The notes under the pieces were generated by a model, which saw nothing but the letters and a program-made list of their open reading frames with translations, ran no database searches and was not told the origin of the DNA. The position numbers were made by a program, and so were the translations under genes. A stretch of DNA of 64,000 nucleotides from an uncultured Solirubrobacterales bacterium (GTDB lineage Bacteria > Actinomycetota > Thermoleophilia > Solirubrobacterales > JACPNS01), in contig CAKZMQ010000007.1 in assembly GCA_937128795.1 (NCBI GenBank), positions 124,001 through 188,000 on the forward strand, given 5' to 3'. Positions within the stretch are counted from its first letter, which is position 1. Each line of letters opens with the position of its first letter. This document shows positions 7,821 to 16,729 of the stretch, in pieces.

Positions 7821-9214
7821 CACTTCTTCGCCTGCTCCCAATAGGTTGGCGCATCGCCGCGACGTGAAATCGCACCGCGAAGTTCGAGCAGTGCCGTGTA
7901 CGTCGGAAGCGCATAGAGCGGCGAACCACCACGAATTGATCCTCCCACCGAGGTGTCGAACGAGTTTTCGATGTCGCGATCCACGCGAATTCTCTCGCGT
8001 TCGATTCCGGCATACGCGAGGCGCAATGCCATCTCTTCAGCGCGAGTTCCGGAACAGGTGACGAATCGAACCTGATCGGTAAGCATCTCGAAATCCGCGT
8101 CCCAGATCCACGAAACATCGCGTCCGTCGGCGATGTTGTCGTTGAGTGCGAGCCACAGATCGAACTGGCCGTCGCCGGCGGTGATCGTTCGCAAAACCTC
8201 GTTCGCGCCGGTCGGATTCTTGATCAGCAGGAGTGCAACGTTGTGTCCTTTGATCTCGATCGTCTCGACCCGACCGAACACAGCCTTCGCCGAGGCAAGT
8301 CCGGCCGAAATGGCTCCCGGACTGATCTCCAGCGCGTGGGCTGCAGCGGCGGCAGCGACGGCGTTGTACACGTTGTAGAGCCCGGGGATAGGAACCTCGG
8401 TTCTGAAGCTGCCCGTCGGTGTGACGATTTCGATGGAGCTTCCGCGCATGCCATTCATCGAGATGGACCGCGCAGCGATGCTTGGCTGGGGTCGCGCGAA
8501 GTCACAGTTCGGGCAGGCGTACTTACCGAGATGGCCGAGCTGTACAGCGCTGTACACGAGGGCGGAGCCGCAGCGGCGGCAGAACTTAGAATCGGCGGCG
8601 TGACGGGGAACCGGCTCGGCGTAGCGATCATCCTCGATGCCGAAGAACACGGTGTTGGCGCGACCCCCGGCGATACCGGCAAGCAGGGGATCGTCTGCGT
8701 TGAGTACGACGCTCGTTGTGGCAGGCAATCCAGCGATCATCCTTTGCCAACCGTCGGCCAATGTTTCGAGCTCTCCGTAGCGATCGAGCTGATCCCGAAA
8801 GAGGTTTGCCAGAACGATCACGCGCGGTTGTATCTCGTCGACAATCGTCTGCGTCCACGCTTCGTCGACTTCGAAGAGGCCAATGTCGCCGTCAACGCGC
8901 CCATCGTGGGAGGCATCGAGCAACGCCGTGGCGATCCCTCCAGCCATGTTCGCCCCGGCATGATTGTGCACCGGGTGAAGCTCACCTCTCTCGAGAATGC
9001 TTGAAAGCAAAGATGCAGTGGTGGTCTTGCCGTTGGTGGCGGAAATGACGACCGCACCATCGCGCAGATCTGCAGCGAGCGCAGCAATCGCATCTGCCTG
9101 CATGCGCAGCAAGACCTTTCCGGGAAGCGACGTGCCGCCACCACGGCCGGAGCTCCGGCTGAGTCGGCCGACTGCGCGGGCGAGGCCCAGCTTCAATGGC
9201 GAAACGGATTTCAT
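7820..9214 (-). CDS. murT: Lipid II isoglutaminyl synthase, Mur-ligase-like subunit MurT
   Basis: ATP-dependent amidating subunit working with GatD on lipid II D-Glu. The Mur ligase central domain has the P-loop SATNGKTTT and the VDEAW/NLFRDQLDRYGE segment. It carries the four-cysteine zinc ribbon typical of MurT (CRRCG ... CPNC) inserted in that domain, then the C-terminal DUF1727 domain with the ALNDNIADGRDVSWIWD motif that contacts GatD. Length 464 aa. It is translationally coupled to gatD. The combination indicates amidated peptidoglycan, as in other actinobacteria. Confidence 0.94.
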   Translation of the reverse strand: MKSVSPLKLGLARAVGRLSRSSGRGGGTSLPGKVLLRMQADAIAALAADLRDGAVVISATNGKTTTASLLSSILERGELHPVHNHAGANMAGGIATALLDASHDGRVDGDIGLFEVDEAWTQTIVDEIQPRVIVLANLFRDQLDRYGELETLADGWQRMIAGLPATTSVVLNADDPLLAGIAGGRANTVFFGIEDDRYAEPVPRHAADSKFCRRCGSALVYSAVQLGHLGKYACPNCDFARPQPSIAARSISMNGMRGSSIEIVTPTGSFRTEVPIPGLYNVYNAVAAAAAAHALEISPGAISAGLASAKAVFGRVETIEIKGHNVALLLIKNPTGANEVLRTITAGDGQFDLWLALNDNIADGRDVSWIWDADFEMLTDQVRFVTCSGTRAEEMALRLAYAGIERERIRVDRDIENSFDTSVGGSIRGGSPLYALPTYTALLELRGAISRRGDAPTYWEQAKK

Positions 9215-9284
9215 TGCCGCGAATTATCGCTGGCGCGAAAATGAACCCGCAGGATGCAACGCGAATAGCGTCGTGAGTGTTCGG

Positions 9285-10154
9285 TCAGGCCGGAAGCGAA
9301 GAACGATGATCGACCGTGCCGGTGCCGTTCTGAACAGGTAAGAAGGCTCGCCCCGCGACCTCGGTCGCGTAGCGAGTCGCCCACTCGCCGCGTTCGGTGC
9401 CTTTCATCGACACATCGGGCTCCAGGCGCTTGATATCGGCGGTTTCGAGCAACATGTCCCCGATCAAGCGTTCTGCGTGCACCTCTTCGGGGAACTCCGG
9501 ATCGAGTGTGAGCAGGACGTCCTGTTGGGCGCGATGCCAATCTTCGTCCGTGAGTTGCTCGCTGGCGACCAAAGAAACGCCGCGACGCGTAGCCCAGAAG
9601 AGGTCGAAGATGCCAAGGCGATATGCGTAAAGCTTGATGCCGTCGCTGAAGACGAAGTTCAAACCCGAAAACGTGTGGCCCGCGACGATCGTCGCGACAA
9701 CTCCGCGAATCGAGCGGACTGGCTCTTCGGGATCAAATTCGTTCATCAAGCGCATGAAAAAGCACTCCGAGTCCGTCTCACCACGCGGTTCAGCCATGCC
9801 ACTTCGAAGCAGCCCTCTGTAGTCGAGAATCGTTCCATTGTGCGCGAAGGTGTAGGGGCCGTACTCAAACGGATGCGTGTTCTTCGCGGAAAGTCCGCCG
9901 AGCGTTGCACGCCGAACGTGCACATTGAAGATCCGTCCGCGCAACTGAGTCGCCGGCAGGAATCGGCTGTCTTCGTGCGCAGCGAATGCGAAGCGTTCGG
10001 TAACCGGGGCTGCCTGTCCGATCTCCCGATACGCGGCCATGCCCCATCCCGAATCGTGATCCTCCGAGAGCCTGATGATTGGATTCGACGATTCGACCAG
10101 CTCGTGGCGAACTGAGATTGGGTCGGACGCAACGGCTCCAAACACGCGGCACAT
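9285..10154 (-). CDS. Class II glutamine amidotransferase (GATase_4 / YafJ-like)
   Basis: N-terminal nucleophile amidotransferase domain protein. The ATG at 10154 is chosen because it puts the catalytic cysteine at position 2 (MCRVFGA), which this family needs, and because GGAGGGG lies about 5 bp upstream. A longer open frame reaching 10265 is not supported. Conserved features are HVRRATLG, NTHPFEYGPYTFAHNGTI and the ETDSECFF segment, all typical of the Ntn glutaminase fold. No synthetase domain is fused, so the acceptor of the ammonia is unknown. It follows the murT/gatD block but is separated from it by about 70 bp. Confidence 0.86.
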   Translation of the reverse strand: MCRVFGAVASDPISVRHELVESSNPIIRLSEDHDSGWGMAAYREIGQAAPVTERFAFAAHEDSRFLPATQLRGRIFNVHVRRATLGGLSAKNTHPFEYGPYTFAHNGTILDYRGLLRSGMAEPRGETDSECFFMRLMNEFDPEEPVRSIRGVVATIVAGHTFSGLNFVFSDGIKLYAYRLGIFDLFWATRRGVSLVASEQLTDEDWHRAQQDVLLTLDPEFPEEVHAERLIGDMLLETADIKRLEPDVSMKGTERGEWATRYATEVAGRAFLPVQNGTGTVDHRSSLPA

Positions 10155-10256
10155 GATCCCCTCCAGCCTACAGGCAATTGCAATGCCGCGCCGCTGCGGG
10201 CTTTTGGCCGCACTGCGCGGGCAGGCGTCCGGCTGTAAGACGCGAAGAAGATCGTC

Positions 10257-10980
10257 ATGAATCATTCTGGACCACGACTAAGAGGTGACATCGACGCAGC
10301 TTGGCTGTTACGCGATTCGCGCAAGACGCCGATTTTGCTCACCTTGTTTGCCGTGATCGCGATCGCACTCACAGGCTGTGGCGGAAACGAAGAGTCCGGG
10401 GCCAAAAAAAGAACTTGACGCGAACGGCTGCACCGTCGCCCAGATGCCAACGGCGAAATCGGTCGACGTGAACTCACCGACCACGCAGCTTGACCCCGAG
10501 AAGACACACGTGGTCACGATGGTCACGAACTGTGGGGAGTTCAAGATCGAACTCGATGCCGAACGCAATCCGCGCACCGCATCTTCGTTCGCGCATCTCG
10601 TCGAGGAGGGCGTCTACGACGGCACTTGGTTCCATCGGATCGTCCCTGATTTCGTGATCCAAGGTGGAGATCCAAACGCCGACGGAACGGGTGGCTCTGG
10701 ATACAACATCGTTGAACCGCCGACCTGCAAGTACCGGATCGGGACTGTTGCGATGGCGAAGACGGCGAATGATCCGACCGGAAACTCTTCCTCGCAGTTC
10801 TACGTCGTCATCGGCGAGGACGGCACAGATCTACCGCCCGACTATGCGATCGCCGGCAAAGTCAGCGAGGGGAACGACGTGATCGAACGAATCGCGCGCT
10901 ATGCCCCGGATCAGGCATCCGGCGAGTCACCATCGGGCGTCGCAATTATCGAGAAGGCCAGCGTCTCTTCAACCGAATGA
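10257..10980 (+). pseudogene. Secreted cyclophilin-type peptidyl-prolyl isomerase lipoprotein, split by a +1 frameshift at an A7 tract
   Basis: Two overlapping frames together make one lipoprotein. The first, from ATG 10257, encodes a basic N-terminus, a hydrophobic helix and a clear lipobox (LTGC, cysteine codon at 10377), then runs to a stop shortly after AKK. The second, open to 10980, carries the complete cyclophilin domain: GTWFHRIVPDFVIQGGD, GTVAMAKTANDPTGNSSSQFYVV, and the C-terminal YAIAGKVSEGNDVI. The frames meet at seven A residues (10404-10410). With six As the reading would be continuous (AKK-ELDANGC). The second frame alone could start at GTG 10378 but would then lack any export signal. 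This is a real frameshift, a slippery phase-variable tract or a sequence error. Confidence 0.82.
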
Positions 10981-11004
10981 GCAATCGCCGCGCCTGCGGC
11001 GAGT

Positions 11005-12567
11005 TCAGTCGAGACCCAGCGCCTGCGGTGCGGCATCGCGCATCAGCGCTTCGATTTCGCGCCGTTGCCGGCCCTGCGGAACACCCCAGTCAGCTCGGTA
11101 GTCGAACACCTCTGTCAGCGGGCGCGATCCGAAGCGTCCGTCGATCAGTTCGAGCTGGCCGGCACCGATCAGCGCCGGGTGGTGGTGCCCGCAGGTGCGC
11201 GCCAGCGCAAGTAGTTCGCCGCGCAGCTGCGTGATGTAGTTGGCCGTGCGCACGGCCTTTAGATCAGGGTCGAGCCCGCGCGTTCGCCATGGCTTGTGCG
11301 TCGTAACGCCCGTGGGACAATTTCCCGTGTGACAGCGCTGGGATTGAATGCAGCCGACAGCGAGCATCGCCTCGCGACCGACGTTGATCATGTCGCAACC
11401 GAGTCCGAACGCCATCAACGCGGCGTCGGGAAGGCCGAGTCTGCCGGAACCAATGAAAGCGACGTCGTCGGCCATTTCGCGTTCGGAGAAAATCGAAAAC
11501 ACGCGTGTGAAGCCGATCTTGAACGGCAGCGAGACGTGGTCGGTGAAGGCGAGGGGAGCGGCACCGGTGCCACCCTCGCCGCCGTCGACGGTGATGAAAT
11601 CGACGCCGCGCCCGCCGTCGGACATCTTGTCGGCAAGTTCCCGCCAGAACGTTTCCTTGCCGACAGCCGACTTGATGCCGACCGGCAGTCCGGTGCGGTC
11701 GGCGATTGATTCGACTAGTTCAAGCAGTCCGTCGATGTCGCTGAAGGCCGAGTGCGCCGGCGGGCTGATGCAGTCTTTGCCGGGCTCGACACCGCGAATA
11801 CGAGCGATCTCCTCGGTCACCTTCACACCCGGAAGGATCCCTCCGAGCCCAGGTTTTGCTCCTTGGCTAAGTTTGATCTCGATCGCCTTAACCGGCGCCG
11901 TGGCGATCGTTTCCTCGAGCACGTCAAGGTCGAACCTGCCGCGAGCATCGCGGCATCCGAAGTAGCCGGTGCCAACCTGAAAGACGATGTTGCCGCCCTG
12001 TAAGTGGTGAGGTGAGATTCCGCCCTCACCGGTGGTTTGCATGCATTGGGCCAACCGAGCGCCTCCGTTGAGCGCCTGGATCGCTCGCGCGCTGAGCGAT
12101 CCAAAACTCATTCCTGAGATGTTCACAACGGATTCCGGGCGGAACGCCTTTTTGCGTCCGCGCGGGAGGCCGATGATCTTTGCTGCAGGCAAAAGGAAGT
12201 GATCCTGGCCGGAATCGTTCTCGATGCTGTGCTCGGGGTCGATCATCGGCGGAAAGGCTTCGTGCTTGATCACCAAGTAGTTGGTCGAACGCTCCATCTC
12301 GTTGTCGCTGCCGAAGCCGAAGCGATTGTTCTGACGTTTGGCCGATGCGTAGATCCAGCGACGCTGGTCGCGCGTGAAGGGGCGTTCCTCGTTGTTGTCA
12401 GTGACGATGTACTGTCGCAACTCTGGACCGACGCGTTCGAGGATGTAGCGAAAGTGCCCAACTATCGGGAAGATCCGCAGGATCGTGTGGCGCCGCTGCG
12501 TGACGTCGTAGAGCACTACGACAGCGAGCAGGATCGCGACCGCGATCCAGAAGTAGAGCCAGTCCAT
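11005..12567 (-). CDS. FMN-binding glutamate synthase family protein (GltB central-domain-like), membrane anchored
   Basis: Stand-alone homologue of the FMN domain of glutamate synthase large subunit, without the amidotransferase domain. A single N-terminal membrane segment (WLYFWIAVAILLAVVVLYDV) is followed by the (beta/alpha)8 domain with SGMSFGSLSARAIQAL, GGISPHHLQGGNIVFQVGTGYFGC, IKLSQGAKPGLGGILP and the FITVDGGEGGTGAAPL FMN-site segment. The 3Fe-4S motif GCIQSQRCHTGNCPTGV is intact. 520 aa. The physiological reaction of these stand-alone proteins is not firmly known; glutamate synthesis from ammonia or an oxidoreductase role are both possible. Confidence 0.85.
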   Translation of the reverse strand: MDWLYFWIAVAILLAVVVLYDVTQRRHTILRIFPIVGHFRYILERVGPELRQYIVTDNNEERPFTRDQRRWIYASAKRQNNRFGFGSDNEMERSTNYLVIKHEAFPPMIDPEHSIENDSGQDHFLLPAAKIIGLPRGRKKAFRPESVVNISGMSFGSLSARAIQALNGGARLAQCMQTTGEGGISPHHLQGGNIVFQVGTGYFGCRDARGRFDLDVLEETIATAPVKAIEIKLSQGAKPGLGGILPGVKVTEEIARIRGVEPGKDCISPPAHSAFSDIDGLLELVESIADRTGLPVGIKSAVGKETFWRELADKMSDGGRGVDFITVDGGEGGTGAAPLAFTDHVSLPFKIGFTRVFSIFSEREMADDVAFIGSGRLGLPDAALMAFGLGCDMINVGREAMLAVGCIQSQRCHTGNCPTGVTTHKPWRTRGLDPDLKAVRTANYITQLRGELLALARTCGHHHPALIGAGQLELIDGRFGSRPLTEVFDYRADWGVPQGRQRREIEALMRDAAPQALGLD

Positions 12568-12640
12568 CCCTCAACTATCGATAGCGGCCCGGATGTCGCT
12601 GCAGAAGGATCGTTTTGGGATTACACGAAACCATGTATAG

Positions 12641-14194
12641 TTGGTCGCTCACTATTTGAACCAAGTTCAACAGGAAGTGAAAAGAATCTCCCCGAAGCGC
12701 GAACATACGGATGTTCTGATCGTCGGCGGCGGCCTTTCCGGTATCGGCGCTGCCGTGCATCTGTCCAAGGAATGCCCGAGCAAAAGCTACGTAATCCTTG
12801 AGGCACGCGACCGCACAGGGGGCACTTGGGACCTTTTCCGCTATCCCGGCATTCGCTCGGACTCGGACATGTTCACACTCGGCTACGACTTCAAACCGTG
12901 GGAGGAGGCGAAGGCGATCGCGGACGGTCCGTCGATTCTTTCTTACATTCGCGACACGGCCCGCGAGTACAACGTCGAGGACAAGATCCGCACCAATCAC
13001 AAGGTGACCGGAGCGGAGTGGTCTTCGAATGAGGCGCAGTGGATCGTCACCGTCGAACGGGGTGTCGAGGGCGACGTTGTCGAGATGTCATGCGATTTTC
13101 TGCATTTTTGCTCTGGCTACTACGACTACGACAGCGGCTATCTGCCCGAGTTTCCGGGATTTGACCGCTTCAAGGGGCAGTTGATCCACCCGCAGCACTG
13201 GCCTGAGGATTTTGACCACGCGGGCAAACGTGTGGTTGTGATCGGTAGTGGTGCCACGGCGATCACGCTTGTTCCTGCGATGGCCAGAGCCGCAGAACAT
13301 GTGACGATGCTGCAGCGGTCGCCGAGCTACATCTTCACTCTGCCCGCCAAGGATCCGATCGCCGATTTCTTGCGCCGTGCGCTCCCGGCGAAAATCGCCT
13401 ACAGCGTTGTTCGCGCAAAGAACGTATTTCTGGCGGTGGCGACGTTCCAGCTAAGTCGGCGTCGTCCCGGATTCGTCAAAAAGGTGATCCGCGAAAGCGT
13501 GAAGCGCCAGCTACCGGATGATTTTGACGTCGACAAGCACTTCAAACCAACGTACAACCCTTGGGACCAGCGCGTCTGCCTCGTTCCGGACGGTGATTTC
13601 TTCCGCTCGATCCGTAAGCACAAAGCGTCGATCGTCACCGACGAGATCGAGACGTTCACCGAAACCGGGATCCAGTTGAAGTCGGGGGAGACGATCGAGG
13701 CCGACGCGATCGTCACCGCGACCGGACTGAATCTGAAATTCCTCGGCGGCGCGGAGGTCAGGATTGATGGCGAGGTCATCGAGCTGGCCGACAGAGTCTC
13801 TTACAACGGATCAATGCTCAGCGGTCTGCCGAATGCGGCGTACACGGTTGGCTACACGAATGCCTCTTGGACGTTGAAGGCCGACCTGGTCAGTAAGTAC
13901 GTATGTCGTCTGATTAACCACATGGACGAACACGACTACAAAGTCTGCACACCGCAGCCACCCGATCCATCAGCGAAACTCGAGCCGATCATCGACTTTT
14001 CGTCCGGATACGTTCTCAGGGCTCTGGACCAGCTGCCCAAGCAGGGCGACAAAAAGCCGTGGCGGCTTCACCAGAACTACCCGCTGGACGTCCTGATGTT
14101 CAAGCGCGGAAGCTTGACCGATGGCACGATGAAGTTCGAACGCGTGACGCCGCGCGCGGAGCAAGTGTCCGCCGCGATTGCGGCTACCGGCTGA
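12641..14194 (+). CDS. Flavin-containing monooxygenase (Baeyer-Villiger-like)
   Basis: FAD/NADPH monooxygenase, inserting one oxygen into a ketone or heteroatom substrate. The FAD Rossmann motif VGGGLSGIGAA lies near residues 28-38, and the second nucleotide motif VIGSGATAITLVP near 200. The BVMO-type fingerprint F-x-G-x3-H-x3-WP is matched by FKGQLIHPQHWP. The start is uncertain: TTG 12641 is the longest, while a GTG at 12677 would begin just before the conserved region. 517 aa. The substrate cannot be told from the sequence. It is divergent from the glutamate synthase-like gene across a 73-bp gap. Confidence 0.87.
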   Translation: MVAHYLNQVQQEVKRISPKREHTDVLIVGGGLSGIGAAVHLSKECPSKSYVILEARDRTGGTWDLFRYPGIRSDSDMFTLGYDFKPWEEAKAIADGPSILSYIRDTAREYNVEDKIRTNHKVTGAEWSSNEAQWIVTVERGVEGDVVEMSCDFLHFCSGYYDYDSGYLPEFPGFDRFKGQLIHPQHWPEDFDHAGKRVVVIGSGATAITLVPAMARAAEHVTMLQRSPSYIFTLPAKDPIADFLRRALPAKIAYSVVRAKNVFLAVATFQLSRRRPGFVKKVIRESVKRQLPDDFDVDKHFKPTYNPWDQRVCLVPDGDFFRSIRKHKASIVTDEIETFTETGIQLKSGETIEADAIVTATGLNLKFLGGAEVRIDGEVIELADRVSYNGSMLSGLPNAAYTVGYTNASWTLKADLVSKYVCRLINHMDEHDYKVCTPQPPDPSAKLEPIIDFSSGYVLRALDQLPKQGDKKPWRLHQNYPLDVLMFKRGSLTDGTMKFERVTPRAEQVSAAIAATG

Positions 14195-14214
14195 TCGCGA
14201 TTTCAGCTAAGAAT

Positions 14215-15048
14215 TCAGGCTCTACGCCATGCTGAGTCGAATTCCGCAGAATCGACAGAAATACGCTTGAGCTCACGGATTGACGGTTCAAATCTCTGCT
14301 CGTCGAACGTGCACGCACCGATGTCGACGAGAGCAGGCAAAAACGCGTATTCCCAAAATGACATCGCCTCGTCAATCGATCGCCAAAACTGCGACTGGTG
14401 AGGGGGACCGTCGTCTCCGCTTTCGTTGAGCAGCAGAATCAGTCCTTCTGGTGCCGCGCGTGTTAGTCCGAGTGCGTTGGTCGCATCTTGCAATTGCTGC
14501 TTGCTCACGCCTTCAAATGCCGTGTCCAGTGAGACTGGCTCGGTACCGAGTTGGTGGATAGCCGTTGAATCAAGGTCTGCGCCGATGTCTTGGAACTCCG
14601 CGAACAATTGACCAATGATCAAGCGGTCGATGTTCCGCGCAATCGGTTCGAAATCCACGGCGCCGTCGTCACCTTCGGGCACTCCGAAATCGTGCATCGC
14701 CTGAGTGATCACGCCGACTGCCACATCGCGAAAGAACGCGCTCTCTGCGATTTCGTCCGTCCAGATGCCCTGCGACACGACTGTCCCGTTATCAATGCCG
14801 GTCAGATGGCAGAGCATGCCCTGTGGCCACTGCTCCTGAAATCGATACGCGGCGTGTAGTTTGTTGACGAAGTCCCAGTCTGCGCCGGCCATCTCAAACG
14901 TGACGTTGAGCCGGTAGCGCTTCGGACATGTGACGGCGACCAGCGTCTGGCCGGAAAGCGGGTCCTCAGGCAAGGACCGCGCGGACATCGTGGATTTCTG
15001 TGGAAATGTTGGCATGAGATTCGCCAGAAATTCAGTAGTCGTTTCCAT
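14215..15048 (-). CDS. Hypothetical protein, 277 aa, family not recognised
   Basis: No family recognised. The ATG at 15048 (METTTEFLANLMP) is preferred over the longer open frame to 15243, because the upstream part is arginine-rich and overlaps the divergent sugar transporter. The protein is soluble, acidic and has no signal peptide or membrane segment. Its content (CHLTGIDNGTVVSQGIWTDEIAESAFF) resembles small alpha/beta sandwich domains that report on an interaction or score, but that is only an impression. The C-terminal part repeats aromatic residues (FWRSIDEAMSFWEYAF). It faces convergently toward the flavin monooxygenase with a 20-bp gap. Confidence 0.6.
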   Translation of the reverse strand: METTTEFLANLMPTFPQKSTMSARSLPEDPLSGQTLVAVTCPKRYRLNVTFEMAGADWDFVNKLHAAYRFQEQWPQGMLCHLTGIDNGTVVSQGIWTDEIAESAFFRDVAVGVITQAMHDFGVPEGDDGAVDFEPIARNIDRLIIGQLFAEFQDIGADLDSTAIHQLGTEPVSLDTAFEGVSKQQLQDATNALGLTRAAPEGLILLLNESGDDGPPHQSQFWRSIDEAMSFWEYAFLPALVDIGACTFDEQRFEPSIRELKRISVDSAEFDSAWRRA

Positions 15049-15191
15049 CGTACAGATTTGTCGTCGGTTCGTGCGAACCTTTCCTGAGTATCCGCGCGGA
15101 CGATTGACCGATGGAGGACGTCCTTGCCAAAGTCGATAATTTGCGCGGTAGGTTCGCCGCACTGAGGCGGGCCACGAGCGGGAGATCACAA

Positions 15192-16610
15192 ATGTCGACT
15201 GACGTCGTAGGCATCGAGGGTCAGGCGGGCCAGAGGGCGACAAAGTGGCTATGGCTTGTGGGGGCGGTGATCGCCGTCTCGGGAATCCTCTTCGGATACG
15301 ACCAGGGAGTGATCTCGGGTGCCCTTCGCGGTATCGAGGACAGCTTCAAGGTCAGTACGACCACTACGGAGATAATTACCAGCTGGGTGACGCTCGGCGC
15401 GCTCGTGGGTGCGTTGGTCGCCGGTGTCACCGCGGACAGAATTGGTCGCCGCTCCGCGCTGCTCCTGGCTGGTGGCTTGTTCGTTGTCGGTGCGATCGTC
15501 GAGGCAGCTGCGCCGGGCGCCGCGATACTCGTGGTCGGGCGACTCGTGGTCGGGTTCGCCGTCGGTATCGCATCCGTAGCCGCGCCGCTCTACGCGGCGG
15601 AGATGGCACCCGCGCACCTTCGCGGCCGATTCGTGTCTGGATACCAACTCGGCATCACGTTCGGAATCTTTCTCGCGTATCTGGTCGACGAACTGATGGA
15701 CAGCGCCGATTGGCGCTTGATGCTCGGTGTGTCCAGCTTCGTCGGGATCGCTCTGATCATTGCGATACTGCCGCTCCCGGATACGCCTCGGTGGTATTTG
15801 AAGGTCGGGCGCCGGTCGGAGGCCGTGGAAGCATTGGAAAAGGTGGACGCGCCACCAGATGCAGAAGCTGCGATCGCGATCATCGAGGCCGAAGCGGCAT
15901 CGGACGTCCAGGCCAGCTGGGAGGTCGCATTCAGCAAACGCTGGCGCACGCCACTACTAATCGGAGTGGGACTGGCGGTGTTTCAGCAGATCACCGGCAT
16001 CAACGCGATCATCTACTACGCAGACAAGATCTTCGATGCCGCCGGCTTCACGTCTGTCGCCGACCAGACGATGGCGACGACCTGGGCCGTTGGTGGCGTG
16101 AACGTGCTTGCCACGTTGGTCGCCGTGATGTTCGTCGACCGTCTCGGGCGCAAGCCGCTTCTGCTCGCCGGACTTGTGGGAATGGGCCTGAGCCTAGCCG
16201 TCGTGGGGATCGCGTTCCAGAGCCTCGGCGACGTACAGCACGGCGGGTCCGCACAGGCAGCGAGCGACGCAGGCGTGATCACGCTCGTGGCTCTCGTCGT
16301 GTACATCGCATCTTTCGCGTTCTCGATGGGGCCAGTCGTCTGGACGATCATCAACGAGATCTATCCGCGCGAAGTCCGTGGCCGCATGGTTTCTGTTGCG
16401 ACAGCGTTCAACTGGTTTTCGGCTTGGTTGGTGAGTCAGTTCTTCCTCACCCTGACCGACTCGATCGGCGAATCCGCGACATTCTGGATGTTCGCCAGCT
16501 TCTGTCTGATTGCGTTCTTCTGGATACTCCGCTACGTGCCAGAAACCAAGGAACGCACACTCGAGGAGATCGAGGAGATGTGGCAGAAACGATTCGACGC
16601 CAGGGAATAG
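15192..16610 (+). CDS. Sugar porter family MFS transporter
   Basis: Proton-coupled or facilitative sugar transporter of the MFS sugar-porter family (XylE/GalP type) with 12 predicted helices. Signatures include GILFGYDQGVISGAL in helix 1, DRIGRRSALL after helix 2, PESxR-like DTPRWYLKVGR at the central loop, FQQITGINAIIYYAD in helix 7, DRLGRKPLLL after helix 8, and the C-terminal PETKERTLEEIE. The ATG at 15192 is chosen because GGGAGA lies about 8 bp upstream; a longer frame from 15111 has no comparable site. The substrate is probably a hexose or pentose. There are no sugar-metabolism genes next to it. Confidence 0.9.
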   Translation: MSTDVVGIEGQAGQRATKWLWLVGAVIAVSGILFGYDQGVISGALRGIEDSFKVSTTTTEIITSWVTLGALVGALVAGVTADRIGRRSALLLAGGLFVVGAIVEAAAPGAAILVVGRLVVGFAVGIASVAAPLYAAEMAPAHLRGRFVSGYQLGITFGIFLAYLVDELMDSADWRLMLGVSSFVGIALIIAILPLPDTPRWYLKVGRRSEAVEALEKVDAPPDAEAAIAIIEAEAASDVQASWEVAFSKRWRTPLLIGVGLAVFQQITGINAIIYYADKIFDAAGFTSVADQTMATTWAVGGVNVLATLVAVMFVDRLGRKPLLLAGLVGMGLSLAVVGIAFQSLGDVQHGGSAQAASDAGVITLVALVVYIASFAFSMGPVVWTIINEIYPREVRGRMVSVATAFNWFSAWLVSQFFLTLTDSIGESATFWMFASFCLIAFFWILRYVPETKERTLEEIEEMWQKRFDARE

Positions 16611-16729
16611 ATCGCTCGACGCCAGAGGGCATTCATCTGTAGATTCGTGGTCTGTGGTGACCGGTCGACCGAGCCATTGACTGCCGGGTTCGATCGCGAG
16701 GGGTTGCCTATGTAGCCATTCGGGAGGGG

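Noticed and set aside
15245..16642. A 465-aa open frame on the + strand
   Set aside because: It is the +2 shadow of the sugar transporter: arginine-rich, low complexity, no domain, while the transporter frame has full MFS signatures.
16681..16700. Possible tRNA T-loop-like text (GGGTTCGATCGC)
   Set aside because: No acceptor, D or anticodon arms can be drawn around it.
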